Shown here piece after piece: positions 37,584 through 46,302 of a stretch of 64,000 bases of DNA (within the stretch, counting starts at the first letter, position 1; every line of letters starts with the position of its first letter). Below the pieces are notes generated by a model that saw nothing but the letters and a program-made list of their open reading frames with translations, was not told where the DNA came from and made no database searches. The DNA is taken from contig NZ_CP077084.1 of assembly GCF_014268275.3 (NCBI RefSeq), positions 372,001 to 436,000 of the forward strand. Reading direction: 5' to 3'. A program made the position numbers and the translations under genes. Source of the DNA: Pseudomonas tritici. GTDB lineage: Bacteria; Pseudomonadota; Gammaproteobacteria; Pseudomonadales; Pseudomonadaceae.

Positions 37584-37677
37584 AATGGGGGAGTGGGGTT
37601 GCCCGCGATAAGGGTCAAACGGTCGGCACTCGTGCTGATGGGTTACCCGTTATCGCAGGCAAGTCTGCTCCCCCATT
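37584..37677. repeat. Degenerate REP doublet
   Basis: Imperfect inverted arms (aatgggggag...gcccgcgataa and ttatcgcaggcaa...ctcccccatt) flank a roughly 40-nt spacer. It resembles the REP elements at 15924 and 29906 in the core gcgat/atcgc and gcaggcaag, but several positions differ. It is probably an older copy or another subfamily. Confidence 0.75.
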
Positions 37678-37744
37678 CATTTTCAGATTCACAGGGCAAT
37701 TCTGAACAATTGTTATGCATTGTCCTTTTTCGTACCTGCGTCGG

Positions 37745-37847
37745 GGATAGTTCATACAGGAAAGCTAGGTCGGGTCACGAGACGCCGACACCCTGATGCA
37801 AATCGCTCAGGACCACCCATCGTTACAGCTTTCCGTGTGTAAGGAAG
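37745..37847 (+). promoter_or_regulatory. GGA-rich pga mRNA leader (candidate CsrA/RsmA target)
   Basis: Four GGA triplets occur in the 110 nt before the pgaA start (about 37745, 37759, 37810 and 37843). The last is within the AAGGAAG ribosome binding site. In E. coli the pgaABCD leader is repressed by CsrA through multiple GGA sites, one overlapping the ribosome binding site. The same layout here makes RsmA/RsmE control likely, but it is an inference. Confidence 0.5.
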
Positions 37848-37855
37848 CTCACGAT

Positions 37856-40336
37856 ATGCTGCGAAATCTCCCACTCAGTGCCTCAGGCCGGTTACGGCTG
37901 CTCATCGGGGTAACCTTGTGCAGCCAGTTGCTGATGCCCACCTTTGCCATGGCCGACCCGGCCTACGACGCCCTGATCATCCAGGCGCGCAACGGCAACT
38001 TCACACCCGCCCTGATTCAACTGCGCCAATTGCCTGCCGAGCGCCAGACGCCAGGCCAGATCAGCGACCACGTGGTGATCGCTGGCTGGGCCGGCCAGGA
38101 TGCCGAAGTGCTGAAGGTGTACGAGGCACAGGGTCAGAATCGCAACTTGACCGCCCAGGCGCTGGCCACGGTTGCGCGAACCTATCGCAACCAGAAGCAG
38201 TGGGCGCAGGCCGAGGCGGTCTATCGCAAAGCGCTGTTGCGTGAACCGAACAATGTCGACCTGCAACTGGGCCTGGCCCTTACCCAGGCTGACGGCGGCA
38301 AAACCAGCGAAGCCGTGCAACGCACCCGCGCGCTGGTAGCCGCCAAGCCCGATGACCCCAACCGGCGCATGGCCCTGGGCTACGCGCTGACCCGCGCCGA
38401 TTTGAACTACGACGCGCTGTTTGAATTCGACCAGGCCTTTATCCGCGCCGGGGACAAACCTGAAGTCGCCCGCGAATACATCGTCGCCCTGCAAAAGGCT
38501 CGCCTGCCGGAAGCCGCCTTGCGTCTGTCGGCCAAGCGCCCGGGCCTGATCGATGCAGTCACGCAGCGCCGCCTCGAGGGCGACCTGGCCGCCGAGCGCG
38601 TGCGTATGGCCGAGTTCGCCACGCGTACCGAGAAAGAACGCTTTGTGATCGCCGACCGCGCACTTGAGGCCTACGACAAACTGCTCGCGCGCTGGACCCC
38701 CGACGCCAGCGCCAAGGGCGACGTGGTGGTCTGGCGCATCGACCGCCTCGGCGCGCTCAAGGCGCGGGCGCGCACCGCTGAGGTGATTCGTGAGTACGAA
38801 ACGCTCAAGGCCGAAGGTGTGCAACTGCCGACCTATGCCGTGCGCTGGGTCGCTGCCGCCTACCTCGACCAGCGCTTGCCGGAAAAGGCCGCACCGCTGT
38901 ATCGCCAGGCGTTGACAGCTGCGGATGCCGACCCCGGTGATCACGTTAAAGACAGTTCTGCCTTGTTCTACGCCTTGTTGGAAAACGACCAGGTGGCAGA
39001 GGCACGCGTTGTTGCCGATAAATTGGCCAGCACCGAGAAACCTCGGGTTGAACTCAAGGGCCTGCCCATCGGCAACCCTAACGACGAGTGGATGGACGCC
39101 CAACAATTGGCCGCCCAAGCCGGTACCTATGGCGATGACCTGAACGCCAGCGAAGCAAACCTGGAGGCTTTGGGAAATAAAGCCCCAGGCAGCATCGGTG
39201 TGCGTTTGGCGCAGGCGGAGATGTACCGTGCCCGTGAGTGGCCAAGACGCGCTGAAGATTCACTCAAGGAAACTGAAAACCAGAGCCCGCGTGACATCGG
39301 CGTGGAAATGTCCCAAGGCTTCACGGCGCTGGACCTGCAGGAGTGGCGCCAACTCGACCTGCTCACCGACGACGTCGTCGCCCGTGCCCCGGAAAACCGC
39401 CAGGTACAGCGCCTCAATCGCCTGCGCAATGTGCACGACATGGCCGAAGTCCGCGTCGAGGCCTACACCGGTAAAAGCTACGGTGGCAGCAATAACGAGG
39501 AGGCCGGCGCGATAACGGGTAGCCGTGACTGGGGCATTGAAAGCGTGGTCTACACGCCGCCCATCGACGAAGACTGGCGCCTGTTCGCCGGTGTGGGCTA
39601 CGGCACCGCCGACTTTACCGAAGGTACCGGCCATCACCGTTGGCAGCGCGTGGGTGTGGAGCGGCGTACCCGTGACATGACCCTTGAAGCCGAGGTGTCC
39701 AACCACTCCTACGGCTTTGGCTCCAAACAAGGCGCGCGCGTATCGATTGCCCGCGACATCAACGACCACTGGCAATACGGCGGCAGCCTCGACTACCTCT
39801 CGGCGACCACTCCGTTGCGCGCCCTGAATACCGATGTCACGGCCAACGGCGGCAGCGGTTTTATCCGCTGGCGTGCCAACGAAAGCCGCGAGTGGAAACT
39901 GGCCGTGAGCCCGTCGCATTTCAGCGATGGCAACGACCGCATCGAAGCCTTGCTCACTGGCCGCGAGGGCATTTACAGCTCACCCAAGGTGCAAGTGGAG
40001 TTGGGCCTGGAAGTCAGTGCCAGCCGCAATAGCAAGGAAGACACGCTGTACTTCAACCCGAAGTCGGATTTCGGCGTGATGCCCACCGTCAACGTCAACC
40101 ATGTGCTTTATCACCGCTACGAGACCCAGTGGAGTCAGCAGTTCCAGATCGGTGCGGGTACTTATCGCCAACAGGATTACTCCGCCGGCGGTGTCGGTTT
40201 GATCGGTTACGGCCAGCGTATTCGCTGGAACGACGTACTGGAAGCCGGCGCCAACCTGAGCCTGGTCAGCCGAACGTATGACGGCGATCGCGAACGCGAT
40301 CTGCGCCTGCTCGTCGACCTCACTTACCGTTTCTAG
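37856..40336 (+). CDS. pgaA: PgaA: poly-beta-1,6-GlcNAc export porin
   Basis: An 826-aa outer-membrane protein with a Sec signal (cleavage near AMA at 31-33), a periplasmic superhelix of TPRs (residues about 40-510, for example AQAEAVYRKALLREPNNVDL) and a C-terminal beta-barrel of about 300 residues ending LLVDLTYRF. It guides and exports partly deacetylated PNAG through the outer membrane. AAGGAAG before ATG 37856 fixes the start; the ORF extends in frame to 37796 without a signal peptide. It is the first gene of pgaABCD. Confidence 0.95.
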   Translation: MLRNLPLSASGRLRLLIGVTLCSQLLMPTFAMADPAYDALIIQARNGNFTPALIQLRQLPAERQTPGQISDHVVIAGWAGQDAEVLKVYEAQGQNRNLTAQALATVARTYRNQKQWAQAEAVYRKALLREPNNVDLQLGLALTQADGGKTSEAVQRTRALVAAKPDDPNRRMALGYALTRADLNYDALFEFDQAFIRAGDKPEVAREYIVALQKARLPEAALRLSAKRPGLIDAVTQRRLEGDLAAERVRMAEFATRTEKERFVIADRALEAYDKLLARWTPDASAKGDVVVWRIDRLGALKARARTAEVIREYETLKAEGVQLPTYAVRWVAAAYLDQRLPEKAAPLYRQALTAADADPGDHVKDSSALFYALLENDQVAEARVVADKLASTEKPRVELKGLPIGNPNDEWMDAQQLAAQAGTYGDDLNASEANLEALGNKAPGSIGVRLAQAEMYRAREWPRRAEDSLKETENQSPRDIGVEMSQGFTALDLQEWRQLDLLTDDVVARAPENRQVQRLNRLRNVHDMAEVRVEAYTGKSYGGSNNEEAGAITGSRDWGIESVVYTPPIDEDWRLFAGVGYGTADFTEGTGHHRWQRVGVERRTRDMTLEAEVSNHSYGFGSKQGARVSIARDINDHWQYGGSLDYLSATTPLRALNTDVTANGGSGFIRWRANESREWKLAVSPSHFSDGNDRIEALLTGREGIYSSPKVQVELGLEVSASRNSKEDTLYFNPKSDFGVMPTVNVNHVLYHRYETQWSQQFQIGAGTYRQQDYSAGGVGLIGYGQRIRWNDVLEAGANLSLVSRTYDGDRERDLRLLVDLTYRF

Positions 40337-40348
40337 AAGAGCCTGATC

Positions 40349-42352
40349 ATGACCCTCCTCAGCCGTTGTTTGTTGGTCCTGGGCGTATTGCTGGCCAGCG
40401 CCTGCGCCCAGCAACCCGCGCCATTCACGCCACCCGCCGAGCGCCCGATACTGGCCAATGAAGCGCCGTGGCCGAAAAACCATTTCCTGGGCATCGCCTA
40501 CCACGACGTCAATGATACCGACCCCGACCAGGCGGTGGTGGCGGTGCGCACCGAGCGTTTGATCGAGCAGTTGGCTTGGCTGCGGGAGAACGGCTACCAG
40601 GCGGTCAGCGTGGATCAGGTCCTTGCCGCTCGCCGGGGTGGGCCGCCACTGCCAACCAAAGCCGTGATGCTCAGTTTCGACGATGGCTATTCCAGCTTCT
40701 ACACCCGCGTGATGCCGATTTTGCGTGCCTATAACTGGCCGGCATTGCTCGCGCCGGTAGGCAGCTGGATCGATACGCCGTTGAACCAGCCGGTGGACTT
40801 CGCCGGTACGCCACGGCCACGGGGCGACTTCCTGACCTGGCAGCAGATTCGGGAAGTGTCCCGCTCCGGCCTGGTGGAAATCGCTGCCCATACCGACGCC
40901 AATCACAAGGGCATCCTGGCCAACCCCCAGGGAAACCTGGAGCCTGCCGCCACGACGCGGCGCTTTGATCCGGCGACCAATCGCTATGAAACCGAAGCGC
41001 AGTTCCAGGCGCGGATGCGGGCTGACGTGGCCGCGATATCAGACAAGATTCGTGCAGTCACCGGCAAGGCGCCCCGGGTGTGGGTATGGCCGTATGGCGC
41101 AGCCGACGGCACCTCGCTCGCGGTCGTAGGTGAGCACGGTTATGAGATGGCGCTGACCCTGGACGACGGTCTCGACGACTCGAACAAGTTGATGAACAGC
41201 CCGCGCTTTCTGGTGGACTCCGATCCAGACGGCGAGCACTTTGCCAGCAGTATCGTCTCGGTGCAGGCCAAGGCCCCGCTGCGCGTCCTGCATGTGGACC
41301 TGGACCACGTCTACGACCCCGACCCTGTGCAACAGGCGCGCAACCTCGATGTGCTGGTACAGCGTGTGGTGGATATGGGCTCCGTGACCGTATTCCTGCA
41401 AGCCTACGCCGACCCCAAGGGTGACGGCCTGGTGCATTCGCTGTACTTCCCCAACCGCCACCTGCCGATGCGTGCCGATCTATTCAACCGTGTCGCCTGG
41501 CAGTTGCACACCCGTGCCCGCGCCAGCGTGTTTGCCTGGATGCCGGTACTGAGTTTCGCCCTCGACTCCAAATTGCCGCGCGTGACGCGTTGGGACCCGG
41601 AAACCGGCAAGGTGAGCATCGATCCGGATCAATACCAGCGCCTGTCACCGTTCGATCCGAAGGTGCGGCAGATGATCGGCGAGATCTACCAGGACCTGGC
41701 GAGCACCGGCAACAGTGCTGTCGACGGCGTGCTGTACCACGATGATGCGCTGCTCAGCGACTTTGAAGACGCCAGCCCCGCAGCGCTAAAGGTGTACGCC
41801 GCCAACGGCCTGCCAAACACCATCGCCGCCCTGCGCGCCGACCCGGCAGTGATGCAACGCTGGACCCGCTTCAAGAGCCGCTACCTGATCGACTTCACCA
41901 ACGAATTGACCGCCAAGTTCCGCGCCATCCGTGGTCCGCAGGTGTTGACCGCGCGCAATATCTTCGCCGAGCCGATGCTCAACCCCGGCAGCGAAGCCTG
42001 GTTTGCGCAAAACCTCGATGATTTCCTCCAGACCTACGACTGGACGGCGCCTATGGCCATGCCGCTGATGGAAGGCCAGACCTTGAAGAACTCCAACGCC
42101 TGGTTGGAAAAACTGGTGGCCACGGTCAAGGCTCGCCCCGGTGCGCTCGACCGGACCGTATTCGAACTGCAAGCCAAAGACTGGCGCACCAAGGCCGCGC
42201 CGGATATCAGCGCCACGCAGTTGGCTGAATGGATGGGCGTACTCAAGCGCCAGGGTGTCACGAGTTTTGGTTATTACCCGGACAACTTCCTGGAAAACTC
42301 CCCGGACCTGAAGACTGTGCGTCCGGCCCTTTCCAACCAATGGAACCCTTGA
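40349..42352 (+). CDS. pgaB: PgaB: poly-beta-1,6-GlcNAc N-deacetylase lipoprotein
   Basis: A 667-aa outer-membrane lipoprotein (lipobox LASAC, Cys19) with an N-terminal CE4 polysaccharide deacetylase domain. The catalytic pair is D111-D112 ([10 protein letters not shown]) and the metal ligands are H181 and H186 (HTDANH), with the same H-x4-H spacing as E. coli PgaB. The C-terminal half (about 300-660) is the glycoside-hydrolase-like domain that binds and cleaves dPNAG. It removes some N-acetyl groups so that the polymer can be exported by PgaA. It starts 12 nt after pgaA. Confidence 0.95.
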   Translation: MTLLSRCLLVLGVLLASACAQQPAPFTPPAERPILANEAPWPKNHFLGIAYHDVNDTDPDQAVVAVRTERLIEQLAWLRENGYQAVSVDQVLAARRGGPPLPTKAVMLSFDDGYSSFYTRVMPILRAYNWPALLAPVGSWIDTPLNQPVDFAGTPRPRGDFLTWQQIREVSRSGLVEIAAHTDANHKGILANPQGNLEPAATTRRFDPATNRYETEAQFQARMRADVAAISDKIRAVTGKAPRVWVWPYGAADGTSLAVVGEHGYEMALTLDDGLDDSNKLMNSPRFLVDSDPDGEHFASSIVSVQAKAPLRVLHVDLDHVYDPDPVQQARNLDVLVQRVVDMGSVTVFLQAYADPKGDGLVHSLYFPNRHLPMRADLFNRVAWQLHTRARASVFAWMPVLSFALDSKLPRVTRWDPETGKVSIDPDQYQRLSPFDPKVRQMIGEIYQDLASTGNSAVDGVLYHDDALLSDFEDASPAALKVYAANGLPNTIAALRADPAVMQRWTRFKSRYLIDFTNELTAKFRAIRGPQVLTARNIFAEPMLNPGSEAWFAQNLDDFLQTYDWTAPMAMPLMEGQTLKNSNAWLEKLVATVKARPGALDRTVFELQAKDWRTKAAPDISATQLAEWMGVLKRQGVTSFGYYPDNFLENSPDLKTVRPALSNQWNP

Positions 42353-42354
42353 CC

Positions 42355-43698
42355 ATGTTCGACAGAATCCTGGCTTTATTCGTGCTGGCATTGGTATTGG
42401 GTGTGCCCCTGGGCCTGATCTTCCTGGTCACCGGGCAGTTCCTGATGGACTTTGTGTTTTTCTACCCGCTGTTCATGTCAGGGTTGTGGATTGCAGGCGG
42501 TTTGTATTTCTGGCTGCACTGGGAGCGCCACTGGCCCTGGCAAGAGGACACGCCGGCCCCAACGTTGGCCGGCGACCCGCTGATCTCGATCATCATCCCT
42601 TGCTACAACGAAGGGGAGAACGTCGCCGACACCATGGAGGCCGCGCTGGCCCAGGTGTACCCGAACATTGAAGTGATCGCCGTCAACGACGGTTCCTCGG
42701 ATAACACCGCAGCGGTACTGGATGCCCTGGCCTTGCAGCATCCACGCTTGCGCGTGCTGCACCTGGCGCAGAACCAGGGCAAGGCGGTGGCCTTGCGCAT
42801 GGGCGCCGTTGCCGCGCGCAGCGAATACCTGGTGTGCATTGACGGTGATGCGCTGTTGGATAAAAACGCGGCCGCCTACCTGGTCGCGCCGATGCTCGAC
42901 AACCCGCGCCTGGGCGCCGTGACCGGCAACCCACGCATCCGCACACGCTCGACCCTGATCGGCCGCGTGCAGGTCGGCGAGTTCTCTTCGATCATCGGCT
43001 TGATCAAGCGCACGCAGCGGGTAATCGGTCGGATCTTCACGGTGTCCGGTGTAGTGGTGGCGTTCCGTAAAAAGGCGCTGGACCGCATCGACTACTGGAG
43101 CACCGACATGATCACCGAAGACATCGATGTCAGTTGGAAGCTGCAACTCGATCACTGGAGCATCTTCTACGAGCCCCGTGCCCTGTGCTGGATCCTCATG
43201 CCCGAAACCGTCGGTGGCCTGTGGAAACAGCGTCTGCGCTGGGCCCAGGGCGGCGCCGAAGTGCTGTTCAAGAATATCCGCGGCATTTGGCAATGGCGTC
43301 ACCGCTACCTGTGGCCACTGCTGTTCGAATACTGCCTGTCCACCGGCTGGGCCTTCACCTTTTTGCTGTCGGTGATCTTCTGGGGCGTGGGCAAATTCAT
43401 CCCGCTGCCACAAGCGATTGCTGTCGAGTCGTTGATGCCGCCGGCGTTTACCGGGTTGGTGTTGGCGATGGTGTGCCTGCTGCAGTTTGCGGTGAGCATC
43501 CTGATTGACCGCCGCTACGAGAAAGACCTGTGGAAAACCCTGTTCTGGACAGTGTGGTACCCGATGGTGTTCTGGCTGGTCAGCCTGTTTACCACCCTGG
43601 TCAGTTTTCCAAAAGTGCTGTTCAACCAGCATCAGAAGCGTGCGCGCTGGGTCAGCCCGGACCGTGGTATCAAACCGCTCGAAAATGAGGAGGCGTGA
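42355..43698 (+). CDS. pgaC: PgaC: poly-beta-1,6-GlcNAc synthase (GT2)
   Basis: A 447-aa inner-membrane processive glycosyltransferase. Two TM helices precede the GT2 domain, with [13 protein letters not shown] (78-90), NDGSSDN (111-117), the CIDGDALLD metal motif, the [11 protein letters not shown] catalytic base region and the Q-R-L-R-W acceptor motif ([10 protein letters not shown]). C-terminal TM helices follow. It polymerises UDP-GlcNAc into PNAG with PgaD. The start is 2 nt after the pgaB stop. The upstream in-frame ORF overlaps pgaB and is not used. Confidence 0.95.
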   Translation: MFDRILALFVLALVLGVPLGLIFLVTGQFLMDFVFFYPLFMSGLWIAGGLYFWLHWERHWPWQEDTPAPTLAGDPLISIIIPCYNEGENVADTMEAALAQVYPNIEVIAVNDGSSDNTAAVLDALALQHPRLRVLHLAQNQGKAVALRMGAVAARSEYLVCIDGDALLDKNAAAYLVAPMLDNPRLGAVTGNPRIRTRSTLIGRVQVGEFSSIIGLIKRTQRVIGRIFTVSGVVVAFRKKALDRIDYWSTDMITEDIDVSWKLQLDHWSIFYEPRALCWILMPETVGGLWKQRLRWAQGGAEVLFKNIRGIWQWRHRYLWPLLFEYCLSTGWAFTFLLSVIFWGVGKFIPLPQAIAVESLMPPAFTGLVLAMVCLLQFAVSILIDRRYEKDLWKTLFWTVWYPMVFWLVSLFTTLVSFPKVLFNQHQKRARWVSPDRGIKPLENEEA

Positions 43699-43700
43699 TC

Positions 43701-44183
43701 ATGAAACTGGTCAGAACCCGCCAACGCTCCGTGATGTGGGTCATCGATGTACTGTTGACCCTGATGGCCTGGGCCGGCTTGATCTGGTTGTTGGCACGAG
43801 GGATTACCTCGATGCTGGAGACCCATGGCGGCCCTCGATTCGAGGCGCCGATTTTCGCCGCGCTCAATACCCTGCAGATCTACCTGTGGATCGCCCTGTT
43901 CAACGCCGTCATCCTGATCAGTTGGGCGCGCTACCAACAACGCCGAGGTCGCAAGTTCGCCCAGCGCCGGGCCGAGGCCAAGGCGCTTACTGACAAAAAC
44001 CTGAGCGAGAGCTTCAGCCTCGGCGAAGGTGACCTTGAGCAACTGCGTCGGCCTGGGGTGTTGGTGATCCATAACGACGAGGAAGGCGGTGTTGCGGAGG
44101 TGAAATCCCATGTCTCCCGTGATGTAGAAAAACCGGGGTTGACCCTGGTGCCAGGCAAGGATCAGAACAAAGACGCCAGCTAA
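43701..44183 (+). CDS. pgaD: PgaD: PNAG synthase accessory subunit
   Basis: A 160-aa protein with two TM helices (VIDVLLTLMAWAGLIWLLAR and LQIYLWIALFNAVILISWAR) and a charged cytoplasmic tail. It matches PgaD, which binds PgaC and responds to c-di-GMP in E. coli. I choose ATG 43701, with AGGAGG 7 nt upstream, over a GTG at 43695 that overlaps the pgaC stop. It is the last gene of the operon. Confidence 0.92.
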   Translation: MKLVRTRQRSVMWVIDVLLTLMAWAGLIWLLARGITSMLETHGGPRFEAPIFAALNTLQIYLWIALFNAVILISWARYQQRRGRKFAQRRAEAKALTDKNLSESFSLGEGDLEQLRRPGVLVIHNDEEGGVAEVKSHVSRDVEKPGLTLVPGKDQNKDAS

Positions 44184-44195
44184 GAAGAACGCTGG

Positions 44196-44228
44196 AAAAT
44201 CGTTCCCATGCAACGTGGGAACGATTTT
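44196..44228 (+). terminator. Intrinsic terminator after pgaABCD
   Basis: Perfect 13-bp arms (aaaatcgttccca / tgggaacgatttt) with a 7-nt loop, beginning 12 nt after the pgaD stop. The A-rich and T-rich ends allow termination in both directions. Confidence 0.9.
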
Positions 44229-44549
44229 GGTAAATACCGATAAGTGGGATCCAATTCACAAAACCTCCGCGAACTTTTCTGACTTTTTCGGTACTAACTT
44301 ATCTCGGAAAGAACTTGATGGCCAACTAGTGGCAATTATTAAGTTCTCCGACGAAATCGTCATCAATACAGCTGCCGCTTGTCGGAATATAACTTCCAGT
44401 AATAAGCCGTATGTCTGTTTGATAGTTTTTAATTGTTAATAATCAATGAGTTGCGCGAACAGCTTGAATAATTATTCAACTTGCTCTGTTCTTTGAGTAA
44501 GCGGAAGTTCGATGTTAGTTTGCCGCCCTTGATTTTCGATGGATCGAAC
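44229..44549. promoter_or_regulatory. AT-rich upstream region of the two-partner secretion locus
   Basis: About 320 nt, clearly richer in A and T than its surroundings, with no convincing gene. It contains a perfect 16-bp palindrome ttgaataattattcaa (44464-44479), flanked by wider arms gaacag and ctgttc (about 44457-44492), just 70 nt before the start of the transporter gene. The palindrome could be an operator. The AT richness suggests silencing by an H-NS-like protein such as MvaT. Confidence 0.5.
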
Positions 44550-46274
44550 ATGTCTTTGTTAACGCCACGGACTCGGTATCTGCTATGCACTTTCCTGCTC
44601 GCTTATTTGAGCTTGAACAGCGCCATGGCCGCCCCTACGCCAGGGGATCAAGACCTGATCCGCGACCGCCAGAATCGCCTTCTCGAAGAGCAGCGCCGAC
44701 GCCTGGAAGAACTCCAGGACCTGCCCGGCAAAGACACCAAGCCCCAGGCCCCCGCACTGCCGGCGGATACCCGCTGCTTTCCCATCCAGGACATCGAACT
44801 CAAGGGCGCCGACAGCCTGTCCGGCGGCGACCGCACACTGCTGCTCAAACCCTATGTCGGCCAATGCCTGGGGGTGGCGCAGCTCAATGAACTGCTCAAA
44901 GTCATCACCGACTACTACATCGCCAAAGGCTGGGTCACCAGCCGTGCCTACTTGCCGCAACAAGACCTCTCCAGCGGTCATCTCCAGGTGCTGGTGGTGG
45001 AAGGCAAACTCGAAGGGCTGAAGGGCGCACAGGGCAGCAGCGTGACCGACCGCGAGCTGGCCATGGCGTTTCCCGGCAAGGTCGGCGAAGCACTCAACCT
45101 GCGCGAAGTCGAGCAGCTGGTGGACCAGCTCAGCCGCTTGCCGTCCAAGCAGGCGCAGATGGAATTGACCCCTGGCAGCCAAGTAGGCGGCAGTGAAGTG
45201 CTGGTCAAGAACGTGCCGCAAAAGCCCTGGCGCGCCAGCCTGTCGCGTAACAACGACGGCCAGAAAAGCACCGGCGAACAGCAGTGGGGCGCGGGACTTG
45301 AATGGGACAGCCCGTTGGGCCTGGCCGATCAACTGATCCTGCGCGGCGGCCACGACGCCATCAGCGACCATCAGAAAACCTCGAAAAGCAGCATGCTCTA
45401 CTACAACCTGCCGTGGGGCTGGTGGAACTTCAGTTACACCTACAGCGAAAGCGAATACCGCACCTTCTTCATGCTGGATGACCTCAAACTCAAGCAGAAC
45501 GGCGACAGCCAGAACCATCAGCTGCGTGCCGAACGCGTTATTCATCGCGACGATGTGAGCAAGACCTCGGTCAACGTCGGCCTGTCGCACCTGCGCACCA
45601 ACAACTACCTGCTTGACTCGCGCCTGTCGACCAGCAGCAACCGCCTCAGCGAATTTCAAGTCGGCCTCACCCATGGCCGACGTATCGGCAATGCCTTCGT
45701 CAACCTGGACGTCGGCATGCAAAACGGCATTGGCGCCTTCGACGCGCAAAGCAATCAACAAGAGCGGGATGCCAACGGCAACCTCACGGCGACCCCGCGC
45801 TATCGCAAGTACACCGCCACGGTCAGCTACCTGCAGCCCTTCACGCTGTGGGGCGAGTCGCTGAGTTTTTCCAGCCTCGCCACCGGGCAGCGCAGTGAAG
45901 ACGTGCTGTACCCGGCGCAACGCATGAGCCTGGGTGGTTCGTACTCGGTGCGCGGCTTCAAGGACCAGCAACTGAACGGCGACAGCGGCGGTTACTGGCG
46001 TAACGAAGTGCGCTGGGCGCGCCCGGTCACCCTCGACTGGATGCGCCCGGCCTTTGCCGAGTACGGCGCCAGCGTCGGTTATGACCAGGGCGTGATTCGC
46101 AACGATCGCTACAACGATGACGAGCATGGTCGCGTGTCGAGTAACTCCCTGGAGCTGTTCGCCCGCGGTAAAAACGTCAGCACCAGCGTGACCTTTGCCC
46201 ATTCCCTTGAGCGACCTGGCGTGGTGACCGAGCGCGAAGCGCCGATCTATTTCCGCCTGGATTTTTTCCTGTAA
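44550..46274 (+). CDS. Two-partner secretion outer-membrane transporter (FhaC/ShlB/CdiB family)
   Basis: A 574-aa TpsB. A signal peptide (cleavage near AMA at 25-27) is followed by a helical plug region rich in Arg/Glu (RNRLLEEQRRRLEELQDL). POTRA_2/POTRA domains start at CFPIQDIELKGADSL, and a 16-strand barrel contains the conserved lid-loop VRGF motif (SYSVRGFKDQQL). It secretes the adjacent TpsA exoprotein across the outer membrane by recognising its N-terminal TPS domain. I use ATG 44550; the ORF start at 44481 adds residues before the signal peptide. Confidence 0.95.
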   Translation: MSLLTPRTRYLLCTFLLAYLSLNSAMAAPTPGDQDLIRDRQNRLLEEQRRRLEELQDLPGKDTKPQAPALPADTRCFPIQDIELKGADSLSGGDRTLLLKPYVGQCLGVAQLNELLKVITDYYIAKGWVTSRAYLPQQDLSSGHLQVLVVEGKLEGLKGAQGSSVTDRELAMAFPGKVGEALNLREVEQLVDQLSRLPSKQAQMELTPGSQVGGSEVLVKNVPQKPWRASLSRNNDGQKSTGEQQWGAGLEWDSPLGLADQLILRGGHDAISDHQKTSKSSMLYYNLPWGWWNFSYTYSESEYRTFFMLDDLKLKQNGDSQNHQLRAERVIHRDDVSKTSVNVGLSHLRTNNYLLDSRLSTSSNRLSEFQVGLTHGRRIGNAFVNLDVGMQNGIGAFDAQSNQQERDANGNLTATPRYRKYTATVSYLQPFTLWGESLSFSSLATGQRSEDVLYPAQRMSLGGSYSVRGFKDQQLNGDSGGYWRNEVRWARPVTLDWMRPAFAEYGASVGYDQGVIRNDRYNDDEHGRVSSNSLELFARGKNVSTSVTFAHSLERPGVVTEREAPIYFRLDFFL

Positions 46275-46302
46275 TCAACACCGCTGCCTTGAGATTTTGA
46301 AT

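Noticed and set aside
44215..44439. 74-aa plus-strand frame after pgaD
   Set aside because: No ribosome binding site, no recognisable homology, starts within the terminator hairpin; the AT-rich region is better read as promoter DNA.
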